Counted from the stretch's first letter, positions 1 to 12,728 are shown. The stretch is 64,000 nt of DNA from Coniella vitis (GCA_011317545.1 WUJK01000015.1:516396-580395); one strand, 5' to 3'. The notes: generated by a model not told the origin, from the letters alone. Translations and numbers: made by a program.

Positions 1-3000
1 TACGTGCTATACGCCCAATAGTCCGGTTTGCTTTGACGATGGACTTGGACAAATCAATAAAGCATGAACCATACTGCCACGGCCACACACAGCGAGACAG
101 GACTTGAAGCCAACGCCGGCTGAATGAAAACATGGGAAAAATGAACCCGTTTAATCTATTCGGCCCAACACTAATTCCACTTACCAGAATCCACTGGCCG
201 CTCTAGAGCTCATAGACTCGGGGCCATGTGCGCGGCCCCCATGCCTACATCTAGTGATGCTCTGTTTTATTCTTGGGATGTGCCTCCACTTGGCTGTGCA
301 GTTCGTGCATAGGTTGCCCTTTTTGGAAAATTTGCAATATCCCGCTCTTGCTTCATCTTATTTTTAATACTTTTCTTCTTTCTTATTGAGGAAAAAAAAA
401 GCAAGGCTACGACAGTTGGCCCGGGCTTTGTGGTCGAGACCTTTTCTTTCCGTCTTTTCTCTGTCCTCTTCTTTTGATTGCTTCCAGCAGTCGCCTTGGT
501 TGGGCTGTCGGTTCATCTGAGATGATCAACAGGGATGCACCGAGGGGTGATGTGTTGCTGGCGAAAGCTTATAACATTGCTAGCATACGTAACGCTCTGT
601 ATGTTCTCATCCATCACGGGGACTGGAATAGCAACAATAACAAAAAAGAGCCAGACTCCAGAGTACCGTTTGAAGATGCCGAAATAGTTTTGTCCTGCGA
701 CCATGGGTTAGGGGACCCACGTTTCGTTCAATGTCCGAGTCGTCCTGGTCGCGGAGGACAAGCCCAAGCTACGGCGCGGGTCGATCCAGCACCAGGTGTG
801 CTTCCAAGTTTTTTCTTCTTCTTCTTGGGTGTTCTTTTTCCCCCTCTTTGTGCCGTTATTCCATCGCCTGCCCTGTTGATGTCCGGGTTTGTGGTCCTCT
901 TCTAGAAGAAGGCTAATTTCGAGCGCTTCCCTCAGTAGGGAAGCCGCCAATCATAATCAATACTGGGACAGGGGACCAGGCCTAGCACATGCTCTGCTCC
1001 CATCAAATCAGGGGGTGGGGCCAGGCCCAGAGGTGTTGGGCCCGCCTGGAAATTTGGGGAAGAAATGGGGAAATGGAGCGAGCCATTGGCTCGCGACAAG
1101 GGTTCTCTTCCTTTCCACCCCACTATGGCCCAGGGCCATTCAGCATCCAATGCTCTCCTTGTGGGAGAAGCAGCAAAATGTGTGCTGTACCATGTAAGTA
1201 CGGGCGGTAGCACAGCGCTTCGCGATCATCACCGTAGCTTTGGGCGCCAGCACAGTCATGTTGAAGCATTTGTTGCGAATGAATAAGTGGACTCCAATGG
1301 TTGACGACAGGACAAAAACGTGAAAGCAAAAAGTGGTCTACTGAATTGCTACGGTATCTACATGGTAGTCTAGCCAGGGTCGCGATAATTCTTGCTAAAG
1401 TTGGTATCACTAGTATACATAGTAGCGCCCGATATTATCTAATCGCCCTGCTGCCGGCTGAATAGTACAAAATTGCTTGCACTAATCGCATGGTAGACCG
1501 GCATTTCTCAAATTTGAAGCTCCATCCTGGCGCAATCCGCGGTTGAGTATTCGCTGCCTCGGGCAGTGCTATGTAAACATGATCAGGATACTGGTTTGCA
1601 TCCTCCATGTTCCACCGCTTTTGTCAGCGGTTTCAAGTGTCGTCCTGGCTTCATGCTTGATGACCACCTGGGTAGCCGGTATTTCTTTGTTCTGATGTCC
1701 GGCGGAACGGAGCCTGGTGCCTTTTGCATTCTTGCGTCTTTTTGAAGCATTTCAGCAATCTCTTTTTCAATGCTTTGTCATGATCGGGTCACATCACATT
1801 CCTTTTGGCTTTTGGCTGTTTGGATCACGCACACGGTATTCCAGACTTGCTGGTACCTATCGTCTTGCCGCGTCCGAACGTCATCCCGCACAGAGTATGG
1901 CACGCATGTCCATCTTTGGGCTTAAAAGATCACCCTCAGTCCTTTGAACAGTGTATTCGTCTTGTTGTCGGGTGGCGCTTTGGCCTGCCAAAGTATCTGT
2001 CGTTACAGAACTCTCTTTTGCAACTCGACAGAGCCTCCTGAAGCCTCAGCTGCGTCGGTTTTTGTCACAGGCTTTGCATCCTGCGCTGTATGGCTGTTTG
2101 GGGCAGTCGCCATTTCAACCACAACAAGGTGAATCACAAGAAAGGCGAGGTAGACCGACCCGTCTTTGGGCAATCTGGCACGTAAGTGTTACTTTATTAT
2201 ATCGAGGTTAAAGGCAGTTATCCTCCGCAAGCGCGAGGCTACCTTGTGAATTGTACTTGAATCTGAAGACTTGCACAACGACTTACCTCCACAAGTACCT
2301 AGGTATTTATGTAGATAGCCCGGCCCGACCAGAAACATGTGTACTTGGGTACTTGACGGCTGTTCCCCCTATTAGCCAAACCCTGCCAGGCCCCAGCGCC
2401 GGCTACCCCTGCATTGAATTTTGGAGTCGCTCTCTCGTCCTCCTCTGCAACTGAGACGAGCGCACATAAACCGACGACTCCCAACACGTTTCACCCGTCG
2501 CGGATCTTCCGATCGTACATGGCACGTCACCTATTTGTCGCCAGTATCTATTGCTCTGGGAATGTTCTGTCGTGCACCGCAGGCTCTGATTTCTGGGTGC
2601 TGCTGCTGCTTATTTTTGTACCCTCACCCACATCACGCCTGCTCAAAAAGTAGCCGCGCCTGGCCCACGCGCTAACAAAGCACTCCTTCCTCCAAGTTGC
2701 ATGCAGATTTGCGCTAAATAATTAACGGTCTCCACGTGCGACTTTGCCGCCCGCCGCCCATCCGTTGCTACTTCCTTATGTCCCTCTCACCAGCCAGCGA
2801 GCCAGCCAGCAGCATTTGCTACAGCGCCTGCCAAGCTTTGCCCACCGCTACTATTGGCCTAAACTGGACTCGCCCGGCAGTACTGCAGTACTAATAAGGG
2901 GGCCCTGCGCACCCGCTGCGACGACGGCTTCCCGAATCCCACTCTTGGAACGCTTCTGATCGCCCAAATTCAACCCAACTCCTCTGCCACCAACCCACCC

Positions 3001-3145
3001 GCGGGCGCACTGCACAACGGCCAATCTTCCGTCCGCCCTTTCTCTCAACCTAAAACCCCGCCGATACAACTAGTCCGCTTCCTGTCCAAAAATTCCAACA
3101 CGATAACACAAAGCAACATCAAAATCGGCCAGACATCCCTCGAGA
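1..3145. other. Intergenic region upstream of SPA2, no gene seen
   Basis: I find no supported gene here. The open frames (for example 474-905 plus and 1123-1410 minus) are short, overlap each other on both strands, and translate to low-complexity sequence with no family resemblance. Composition is mixed, with pyrimidine-rich stretches (about 340-480 and 800-850). The last few hundred bases before 3146 are C-rich and probably hold the promoter and 5' leader of SPA2. A long leader with an unseen intron is possible. Confidence 0.6.
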
Positions 3146-6027
3146 ATGTTGGCTGCGCGTGCCAACCCGCCCTTATCGCCAGTCTCGACGTCTGGAACTA
3201 TTTGGCCCACGGGAATGCAGAACGATGGTCCTTACCCTACCCAGAGGTCCATGCAAGGCCTCGATCCTATGCTCGACCCGTCTATGCTCGACCAGACACA
3301 ACTGGCTTCTCCGCCCTACTCGGGAGGTGGCAATGGTCCCATGAATGGCAACTTTCCCTCTGGTCCAAGGAGCGCCGGCGGACCATCGCCCCCTCCCTCG
3401 GTTGGCCGATCCAGTACTGCCACAGATCTCTATGCGAGGAGCGAGAGCGGTCGCAGCAGGCGGGAGCCCGACACGGAAGCCATCCTCGGCGAGCACTATG
3501 TCGCGCTCAAGAGGTATCTTTCCCAGACATCGCGCGACGGCAAGCCTGCAGGGCCACAGAATAAGGCTCGCGACAAGCTGCAGCGCCTGACCTCTGTCCA
3601 ATTCTACGAACTAAGTACCGACGTCTTTGACGAGCTGTTGCGACGTCAAGCCTTTAGTCGACGACCACCCAATGCGCCGCCCAATGTCGGTCCCCCACCT
3701 TATCTGCTCCCCGAGGATAACTTCCACCCCAAGCGTAACCAGGCTCGCCAGAAGCTGTCCTCCCTAGGGCCTCCTAGATTTCGTGACTTGGCCACCGATG
3801 TCTTTTGCGAACTGGAGCGGCGGTTTCCGCGCTTCGTGGCTGGCGACATCCCTCGGCTGTCGAGCCCCGTTTCGCAGCGTGCTCCTAGTAGGCCTGGTAC
3901 GGCGATGAGCGGCTTTCCGCCACGAGGACTCAGCAGCCGTCGACAGCCCAGCAATGCCTCTTCTATTCGGGGTGCTCTCCAGGATGCTTACGACATTCCT
4001 CCTTCCCCAGGGATGCCTCCGAGCAACTACGACCGACCACAACCCAAACAATCCCAACAAAATACGATAATACCAAACAAGAGTACAATGGTGGAAGAGG
4101 ACGACGATGGCCCGGATGATACAGAGGATTCTTATGGCACGAATAATGTCCAGAACAGCAGTGCTGGCTCAGCTGAAGTAAGTACCAGAATTTGTCGCAA
4201 AATCATGCACAATCCTGGCTAACGTGTCATTCTGGGAAAAGGACAGGCAGATGATTGCAGACTACGAAGACCAGGTTCGAGAGTTGCAAGAAAAGCTCAA
4301 CAACATGGAAGATGATCTAAAGAGAAAAGACGATGAAATGAATGAACTACTGGGCCAAGAACGCTCCAAGTTATCTGCTGCGGAGACAGAAAAGCAGCAA
4401 TGGTCCAATATGCGGCTGGATCTCGAGAGCAAGCTCGCCGAAGCACAAAACTTGAACGACGCAATGAGAGCAGAGCTGGATCGACTGAGGGAAGAGCATG
4501 CGCAAGAGACGGAACAATTACGCCAGGATGTGGAAGCTTCAATGGCAAATGCGGGCTCGGGGCGCGCCGACGAAGAGTTGGAGCGTGAAAATGAGGAACT
4601 GCGAGCTGCTCTAAGCGAGCAGCGCCAGACCACGGCGCAGGTTCGTCAAGAGGCCCAGGAATTCCTGCGAGAGATGAAGCAGTTGTCGGACCAGAGCGGG
4701 TCATCGTGGGCGAAGCAGGCGGAACTGGAGAAGACAATCGAAAATCTCGAGCAAGAAGTCCGCCACTGGCGCAACCGTTATACCAAGACCAAGACGCAGC
4801 TTCGCGGCACACGAGACTCGTCAACGAGCTTGCCTTCTACCAATGACGCGAGCCGCTATGTGCGCGATAAGGGCTTCACGGACGACGCCGGCATTGTCAA
4901 GGACTTGCACGTCACAAAGTTTCAGGTTGCCATTGACGAGTTGCTCCGTCGAGCACGAGTCGAGCCAGCCAACACTGTCATTGACGCAATGAAGAGCGTG
5001 GTCATGAGCGTGCGGCGCATTGCTAAAGACCTTGACGCCTCGCCAGCCACCAACGAGCAGTCGCTCCAGCGACGGAAGCAGCTCAAGGGCCTCGTATCCT
5101 CATCTGCCAACAACCTCATCACTGCCTCGAAAACGTACGCCATCTCGGCCGGCGTCGCTCCTCTTTCGACCGTGGATGCAGCAGCTTCTAACCTCGTTAC
5201 TGCCATGGTTGAGCTATTGCGTTTTGTCAAGATCAAAATCACCCCTGACGGTGAGCTTGACGACGACGACGACGGGACTGTGACGCCTGTCGAGTCTGCT
5301 GGATTTTTCTCGCCCCGAACTGCCAAGTCTCAGTCTATCCAGAGCGCCTACCAGCAGGATCCCTACCCAGAGAATCTCCCACCCCCACCTCCCTTCCAAG
5401 GTCTGGGTCGTCGTATGAGCGGCGAGTCTTCCGCATACAGTCCTCTCAACTCTCCACGAGATGCTGTCGATACTTACAACAACCAAGCAGATGGCAATGG
5501 AAATGGTTATGCGCCAATGTCGAATGGATACGAGTCTCGCCAAGCCGATGCTAACACAGAGGCCCTGAAGGTGAGCAGATACATTTTCTTTGTAAACCCA
5601 GAAACGACTGAGAAAAGAGAGACCTAACCGACTTTTGCAACAGGCGTGGCTTGATGACCAATCCGCCGACTTGGTTCAAACCATTCAAAGTCTCGTCAGC
5701 TCCATCCGCGGCGCAGCCGACATGAACCAAATTGATCCTCAGATTCGCGCCATCATCGACACAGTCGGCCAAGTCATTGGTGAAACCGATAAGGCCGGCC
5801 ACGGCGATTTCGTCGGCCGTCTGTACGACAGTCAGCAGCGACTGATTGAGGCGGGTGAGCGGGGCTACGACCTTGCCGAGAACGGACGTGCAGGCGACGA
5901 GATGGACCGCGACTGGCGCATGTGGACGCAGACTCTGCCACCGCTTGCGTTTGAGATTGCGCGTGAGACCAAGGATTTGGTGCAGCGGGTGGACCAGCTC
6001 ATTGCGGCCAATGATAATTTCTCCTAG
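3146..6027 (+). CDS. spa2: Spa2/SpaA-like polarisome scaffold protein
   Basis: Three exons: 3146-4177, about 4242-5570 and 5644-6027, giving about 914 aa. The first intron starts GTAAGT at 4178 with branch site GGCTAAC at 4216-4222. Acceptors at 4241 and 4250 both keep frame, changing the product by three residues. The second intron (5571-5643) has GTGAGC, CCTAAC and CAG. Spa2 proteins act at hyphal tips as polarisome scaffolds linking formin-driven actin assembly to signalling. Visible domains: an N-terminal PLSPVS motif after the start; two GIT/Spa2 homology repeats at about residues 115-240 (motifs YELSTDVFDELLRRQ and FRDLATDVFCELERRF); an acidic stretch around 313-330; a long coiled coil at about 350-555; and a conserved C-terminal region ending in exon 3 (LVQTIQSLVSSIR). 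The length fits the filamentous-fungal family. Assignment is by motif recognition and is strong. Confidence 0.93.
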
Positions 6028-7764
6028 GAGTGGAACTGTGAGATTTGGTAGTTGATGATGATGAGAAAGAATTTGGACTGTGTGGCATAATGTGTCTTTC
6101 AATTCTTGTAGTTTGGACCCGGGGGGTGGTGGATTTTTAATGGATCGAAGGCTTGAAGGAGAGAAAGAAAAACAAGGCACAGGGGTGATTCGTGGGGGTA
6201 ACACACACAAAGAGAGGGAGGGAGAGTGTGTGTCTGTGTGAGATTCTGCTATCAGATGATTGAATTATGTTGGTCAGGTTTTCTTGTTATCCTTCGATAC
6301 CCATTCGAATTGTCATCGTCGTCGTTGGCCCCGTTGCAGTATGACCCGCGACTATAGTGATAGACTTGGAAGGCCTCCAAGGCAACACTTTTGGTGTAAG
6401 AAAGACTTGGGAACGATGCCTTTTTTGGAAAAGGGGACATCGTCTCTTTCAATCACTTGCACTGGTCCATTGTATCTTCAATCTTGAAATTGTCTGGTTC
6501 TTTTGGCTTAGTAATGTCTTGTAATACGCTGAAGGGATGAAGAACTTGTTCTGTTTCTGGGTCCTAATCTCGTGATATATATTGGGATATAAGCTGGATC
6601 CAAACACAACCTAGGTAATTTCAATAAGTGAGCAGATATCAGTTTTACTAAAGCAAGGGACTGAATGTACCAGATTGCCATACCACTAGTCCTAAAGACT
6701 CAGGGAACAGACGATGATTTAAAGGTTGATTGTGGAGAGCATAAGATCCTGTAGTGTTGACGAGTAGAATGGCATTACGGTATTGGTTGAGTAACTTGCA
6801 GTTCTTTTTTTTTTTCTTTTTTTTTTTTTAAGAGTAGGAGGGGAGAGGATTGCCGTATAGTTCTGTTAAATGTGTAATACTGGTATGTGATGGAGGTAGA
6901 GCGCGAGGTGGTGGGCCGGCCTGTTCCTTGAAATAGCAGAAAGATGTATTTGAGTATGGTGCTCCTGTTTTGCAAAGGGTTTTAAGATTGCGTGAGTAAG
7001 ATGAGCAAGGCAATGCATATATATCATCCTTCGATTCTATGTCGTCGCTGTGCCATACCAATATCAGCATATACTGGATATCTCGCAATAAATAGCAGAC
7101 TATCTAAGAATAGAATACTAGGGGGAAGGCCTTCCTTATATGTTTTATATAGGGATGTGCTTGAGGCGTTCCATCTCTTATATCAACTTGTATACCAACA
7201 CTGACAATGGGCCACAGCCGCTATGCTGCTCCGCTGCGTATTCAATGGGTTTGCAATATGCAGCTTACGCAACGAACAGCCACTCTCATCTTTTGGAAGG
7301 CCGCTTCATCCCAAAAGGACTTATATGAGCTAGCCCTACGGCAGAAATACCAATATGTAGCAAGGAAAGGATTTGTTCTTTGAGGCAGCTAGGTGGGCTA
7401 GGGTATAAGTATATTATTTTCCTTCCGAGTCTGGTCCCTTCTCTCTTTCGCGCCTTTCGCGCCTCTCGCCCTCTTTCTCTCTCTCTCTCCTCTCACTCTT
7501 TCTCGCCACCCTCCCCCCCCCTTTGTTTCTCTCTCTTCTTTCTTCGTAAAGTTAGTTCTTTTTGTCTTTCTTTGCTCACCTTTCTGGGAGTTGAAGCTGG
7601 ACACTCGGTTCTTTCCTTTCCCGCATTTTTTCCACCCCCCGTCCAAATGCTAGCAGAGGTTCTGCGTATCACCTTTATAATTGGGAGCATGTAAGCAAAC
7701 GCACGTTCTCTGGAAAACACAAGTCACAGCGAAGATATGACTACAAAACACTTTTCGTCTTCAT
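6028..7764. other. Intergenic region between SPA2 and the MFS remnant
   Basis: I see no gene here. The first part is the 3' flank of SPA2. A T-rich run sits at about 6804-6832. From 7433 to about 7640 the plus strand is almost pure pyrimidine (CTCTCTCT, CCCCCCCC and TTTCTTTC runs), which explains the spurious open frames there. Confidence 0.6.
7433..7640. repeat. Long pyrimidine-rich tract
   Basis: About 200 bases are dominated by C and T on the plus strand, with (CT)n and C8 runs. Such tracts are common in fungal promoters and can be nucleosome-poor. Here it lies at the decayed end of a broken transporter gene rather than just before an intact start codon, so a present promoter role is unsupported. 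Confidence 0.5.
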
Positions 7765-8082
7765 AATGCCCGCAGAATGCTTTGGAAGACACCAAAACTG
7801 ATCATCAAACCCTTAGAATTCTGGATCTAAATTTAGGGCCACAGTTCCTTCTTGATAGTGATATATAGCAGTCGAGATAGAAGGCTCGTTAGAGTCGGCG
7901 TACCACGTGTTGAAGTAAATGAAAAGGCCACCCGACACCTGGAGCCACGCCTGGAGCCCTCCATCAGGTGCTTTTGGTGGTATCTCGGGCAATGGTGTAG
8001 TAGAAGTTGGAGAGGTGTTCAAAGATACAGCATCGGAGCGGACAGTTCCCTCCACCTTGTCAGGTCCCTTTTCAGTGGGCAT
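7765..8082 (-). pseudogene. Truncated MCT-type MFS transporter remnant
   Basis: On the minus strand an ATG at 8082 opens a frame with a hydrophilic N-terminus. It then reads PDGGLQAWLQVSGGLFIYFNTW (first residues of the motif only matter: DGG, QAW, QV, FNTW), the signature before and within the first membrane helix of fungal monocarboxylate-transporter-like MFS proteins. An intron-like stretch follows (GTACGC at 7903, CTAAC inside). The family's next block, GLMISFGVFQS, is then readable at 7811-7779, but one base out of phase with a clean splice. A stop follows within a few codons and none of the remaining eleven helices is found. It is therefore a 5' fragment of a dead gene. Its position beside a biosynthetic enzyme suggests a former cluster transporter, which is inference. 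Confidence 0.72.
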
Positions 8083-8631
8083 ATTTTCGACGGTTACAGC
8101 GCGTGGCAGACCAATAACCCAACTCTTCCGCGAGCTGGGCGCAGTGAAAGTCGGAAAAAAAGCCAGGGACCTTGAAGATTATATATGATGTTGCCGGAAC
8201 TGCCGCGGTGCCTACTTGTTCAAAGTTATATCATTCGAAAGTCAAGGGCACATGTCAGTGCAACTACCCTCATATGCACGTTGGTTCCTTTCTACGTAGC
8301 ACACTGCCTCGCTTCATGCACTTCTGGCCAATAGCAAGCCTGGCTGAGGAACAAATGCACAGCTACTATTATATGCGGGCTTACCACATATAGGATGTTG
8401 GGGGGCTCACTGCAAACATTGGGTCAGCAACAGGTCATAACTCTCTTCCATCCTGGATGTTAAATACTCAGCTCTGTCCGCCCTTGTGCCTTTTGGTTTA
8501 TTTCGACACGGCTACTATTCAGTAAACGTAAAGCAAATAGTATTGCAAACAACCCACCTGGGACCATCGGTCCTCTGCTTATTTCCATTTCTAGTTATTC
8601 TGTTATTTATCTTTTTCTCTTTTGGCTTGCC
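8083..8631. promoter_or_regulatory. Shared upstream region of the MFS remnant and NRPS-like gene
   Basis: These 550 bases separate the divergent starts of the transporter remnant (8082, minus) and the NRPS-like gene (8632, plus), so they would have held both promoters. A pyrimidine-rich stretch (about 8585-8625) immediately precedes the ATG at 8632, which sits in a good context (TTGCCATGGCC). I see no certain TATA box or known operator. Confidence 0.45.
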
Positions 8632-11600
8632 ATGGCCGCCGCCATTCAAACTATTCGCCGCCCCAAGCCAGACCTAGTCCCCCATCTGGTAGATAGGCTG
8701 GCCCAGGAACAGCCTGATGCCGCATATGGACTGTGGCCGGTTGCCAGCGACTCGTACGACGCAGGATTTCGTACTATCACGTACAGCCAACTTGCTAATG
8801 TCGTCAATAATCTGGCATGGTGGATCACCAAGTACATCGGACCGCCTCCCAAATCTGCTGCTGAAGCGACCGCCGCAAACGAGCAATACGTCTTGGCCTA
8901 TATCGGGCCGAATGAAGTGCGATTGACAGCCTTGATCATAGCTTCTCTGAAAGCTGGCTATACCGTGGGGTCTATTCTTTTTCTGTACCGCAGATTTTCT
9001 TGAGCGGCGAAAACAAGTTAGCTAATATGTCCTTGTGAAGCTTTTCTTGACATCGCCCCGTAACAGCCTTGCTGCCCACAAGGCTCTGTTTGAAACGCTA
9101 CAATGCAAGACACTGATCACGGCAGACGCTCTGGCAGGTTCATCCATGATAGGGCCTCTGATAGAGGTTTTGCAAGCCCGCCATCTTACGGTGCCAAGCA
9201 TTGACGACCTTGTCAGCGAACCAGCTACGGCATTTGTATTTGGGAGATTCTTGCCAGAAGGGGCTTCGGATCCGCTACTCGTTGTGTAAGTGCTGTTCCA
9301 AGTCCTTGAAGGATGGGATAAAGATAGAATAAGCATCTCAGCAGATGTAGCAATATGCAATCGCTAATTATAGAGAGTTTCCGCGGACGGCAGACACACT
9401 TCAGGCTCGACTGGTTTACCGAAGCCTCTTATTCTAAGGCAGGACTACATCCTTCGGCATCTAAAGGGCGCTCTGTCACCCTTGCCACATTGGAACGATG
9501 GCCTGACATCGATCGACCAGTTTATCTGGGGCAAGCGGGTTCTCGTCACAGTGCCTTCGTTCCATGTAAGAAGAGATGCCCCTTTCGCTCTGTGCAATAC
9601 CTCGTGGAGATTGACCATAACCAATGGAACTTGTTTAGGGCGCAGGTCTCATGCAGTACTTACACTGGGCCATTGGTCTCGGCTGCGTCCCTATAGCGCC
9701 CGCGGCTGTAGGAATCGTCACCGCTCACGGTCTCGTCGAGGCACTGAAAAATACACCCGCCGACGTGGCTATCCTCGTCCCGTCTGTGATCGCCGATCTA
9801 GCCGAGAACTCGAGCCTACTCGCGTACTGCGCAATACAGCTCAAGCTGATTCTGTATATTGGCGGCGACTTGCCTCAAGCAGTCGGCGATATCGTCGCAG
9901 CATCGATTCCCTTGCGATGCTGGTGGGGTGCTTCTGAAGTCGGCATACCGCATCAGCTAACGCCCAGCAGTCTTGGGCCAGCCGATTGGCGCTATGTTTG
10001 CTTCCACCCGTCTGTGGGAGCTACTTTTGATCGTATCTCTGGGGATTCCGACTTGTATGAGCTGGTCATTCGCCAGGATAAGAGCCTCCCACAGGCGGCT
10101 TTTACAGTCAAGGGCCAGGAAGACTTGGTTGAGTACCGCACAAAGGATATATTCCAGCCTCATCCTACTGTTGCTGATTGCTGGCGCTGGCGCAGTCGCG
10201 CCGACGATATTATCGTACTCCTCAACGGAGAGAAAACGAACCCTGTCTCCATGGAACAGCATGTCACGGCGCAGAACCGTGAAGTGGCCGGTGCCTTGGT
10301 AGTTGGCACTCGACGATTCCAAACGGGATTGCTCATTGAGCCAGCCTCGCTCTCGCTGGCTGGGGGTAGGCCGCTGAATACATCGGAGCAAGCTGCACTG
10401 ATTGAGCGTATCTGGTCCAGTGTTCAAGAGGCCAATACAGTCACGCCGGCTCATGCCAGGATTCACAAGTCGTTTATTGCCGTTGTAGATCGGCCTATGA
10501 TTCGAGCAGGCAAAGGCACCCTTCAACGGGCTAGCAACATGGAGCAGTACCATGACGAGATCGAGAGGCTGTACGCCAACGCCGACGTCACAGTGGACAG
10601 TGAGAACGCACCCGGGGAGGACTCGGGCGATGCATACTTGGATTCCAGCGACGACTATGTGGACCCAAGCGATGCGCAAAGTGTTGGTCGCTTTATTCGC
10701 GACAGTGTCCGCTTTATTCGCGACAGTGTCCGCTCTGTCTTCGACGGCACCGGCACTGGCCTCGACGGTGCCACTATCACTGGCAACTTTTTCGAGCATG
10801 GCATCGATTCGCTCATGGCACTCCAGCTCATTAGGCGCCTACGACGCGGTTTGCACCGTCCGGATCTCGGGTTATCAACAGTCTATGCAAATCCGACGGT
10901 GGCTCAGTTGACGGCTGCTATTACGGCAAAACAGGCTCAGCAGGAACCGGCCGTGGAACTGCTTGCCTTCCCACGTCTTGTGCTCCAGGATGTCTTGTCC
11001 CTGTTCGAGGCTTCCAGGGCTGGCATTGACTCTATCGAGGAACAACAGGCCACTGCCAAGCTCGTCCAAGATTTCCTACATCGACACGCTGCGTCTCTTG
11101 ACAAAACCCTAGACGCTATGACAGAAACCCAAGCCGCCGAGCTCTACGAGCGTCAAGTGTATCTCCAGCGCCGTGAGCCTCTCCAAGAGTACAGCACATT
11201 CTCGTTGGTTCACCCCGTCACCTCGCCGCTGCAGGACGAGGATTCGCAGGTCGTGCGTGCCACATTACTTACGCAGGCGACCATCCTATACATTCGTCAG
11301 CTCGAAGCCGGAAAACTGGCTCCTGACGAGCTACACGGCTCTCCACTCGACAGTGAATACCGAAAATGGCTGTTCCACGCCATTCGGAGACCAGGCACAG
11401 CGATAGACACCATGAAGCGCTTCAGTCCCAACCGCAACATAATCGTATTACGGCGCGGGCATATCTTCCAACTCACCTTTCCAGAAGCGCACGAGCCAAT
11501 ACAGACGTCGGCCATCTACCAAACATTCACCAACATTATCAATGCTTCGCAAGAACCCCTACCCGCAGTCAGCGCTTTCACTGCGGCTGATCGCCAGTCC

Positions 11601-12728
11601 TGGGCCGAGGGGCATGCCGAGCTCGCCCAGTATCCTACCAACAGCGAGACACTCGCGGCCCTTGAGTGCTGTGCCTTTGTTGTCTGTCTCGACACCGAGT
11701 CCCCGGCCACTGCAGGCGAGCGGCATATGCAGTTCCTCCTCAACGGCACGGACGCCAATCTCTCCAACAGGTGGCTGGACAAGCCCTTTCAGCTCGCCGT
11801 CACCGCGAATGGAGCCTCGGCAGGCGTGTTTGAGCACTCCAAACTGGATGGCATGGACGTGCGCGCGCTGCACCATGACCTGTCAAAAGCAGTCTCTGCC
11901 GAGGCGACTGAGAAACTGGTCCGCGAACTGCCGTCCTATTCAGCTGTGCAAGCGACATATCCTCTGCGTGAGCTGCGCTGGGAGCTCAACAGCGAAATCG
12001 TCCAGCGCATCGCCCAGATCCAGCAGCGTACTACGTCTCTATACGGCCCCGTGGACCAAGTAAAGGTTGCGATTGAAGGCCTGGGTTTTCAGCAGCTGCA
12101 AGGCCATAGCGTGCCACCCAATGCAACAGCCAACCTGATCGTGCTCTTGGCCGTATACATGGTTGACAAAGAAGTGCGTCCAGCTTGGGAAGTCGTCTCC
12201 CTTGCTCGACTCAGGCACGGTCGCATCGATTGGGTCCAGACGGTGACCTTGGAAGTGCGGACGTTTCTCGAAGCCGCCGTCGCCAGTCCTGCTGACCGCC
12301 AAAAACTGCGCGAGCTCTTCAAGAATGCTGCCTCTACACATGCGCGGCTAGTTATGAATGCCGCTCATGGACGCGGGTACGTCAAGCACATGTACACACT
12401 CTCGGAGGCTGTTGCACAAAGCAGCAGCGACGGGGCCGAGAATGGGGGTCTTTTCGATGGCCACGCTTGGAACGCTACGCGGCGAGGAGGACAGAGGCAG
12501 GACTTGAAGATTGGCTTCATGAGTACTGAAGAAGAGGGCAGCGCAGAGTGGGATGAAGGTGGATTCCTCATAGAAGGAGACCGAGGGGTCTATGTCCACT
12601 GCAATGTAGAGAAGCAGCGGATCAAATTCGTCGTCTCGGCTAGGCCGCAGTATGCTGCTGCTCTACGCGGAGCTCTGCAAGTGGCTGCTGACAGGATTTC
12701 GTTGATTCTCGGGGGGAATATAAGTTGA
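8632..12728 (+). CDS. NRPS-like enzyme: adenylation - carrier - carnitine-type acyltransferase
   Basis: Four exons (8632-8964, 9041-9285, 9394-9565, 9639-12728) total 3840 nt, a frame of 1279 aa. Junctions were set by family spacing and phase; the first donor is a weak GTGGGG. Adenylation domain, about residues 10-565: YIGPNEVRLTAL, HTSGSTGLPKP (194-204), PSFHGAG across intron 3, WWGASEVG, YRTKDIF, SRADDIIVLLNGEK, and AGKGTLQR with the probable catalytic Lys. Carrier domain: HGIDSLMAL with phosphopantetheine Ser641. From about 690 to the end I read a choline/carnitine acyltransferase: NRWLDKPFQLAVTANG, catalytic-type His983 in FEHSKLDG, and SLARLRHGR. The usual Ser-Thr-Ser motif reads S-T-E. 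Usual fungal A-T enzymes end in a reductase or thioesterase. The inferred reaction is activation of a carboxylic acid, tethering, and transfer to an alcohol acceptor. Substrates are unknown. Confidence 0.85.
10690..10731 (+). repeat. 21-bp perfect tandem duplication inside the NRPS-like gene
   Basis: The unit at 10690-10710 is repeated exactly at 10711-10731. It is in frame, duplicates seven residues (FIRDSVR), and lies in the acidic linker between adenylation and carrier domains, where extra length should be tolerated. Confidence 0.95.

Noticed and set aside
474..905. 143-codon open frame on the plus strand
   Set aside because: Low-complexity translation without domains, overlapping frames on the other strand, and a phenylalanine run from a pyrimidine tract.
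7398..7694. Open frames of 82-104 codons on both strands
   Set aside because: Produced by the pyrimidine tract at 7433-7640; Arg/Lys/Glu- or Ser/Leu/Phe-rich without structure.
9355..9696. 113-codon frame starting MQSLII
   Set aside because: Wrong frame over exons 3 and 4 of the NRPS-like gene; the family motif HTSGSTGLPKP is in another frame joined by the intron ending at 9393.
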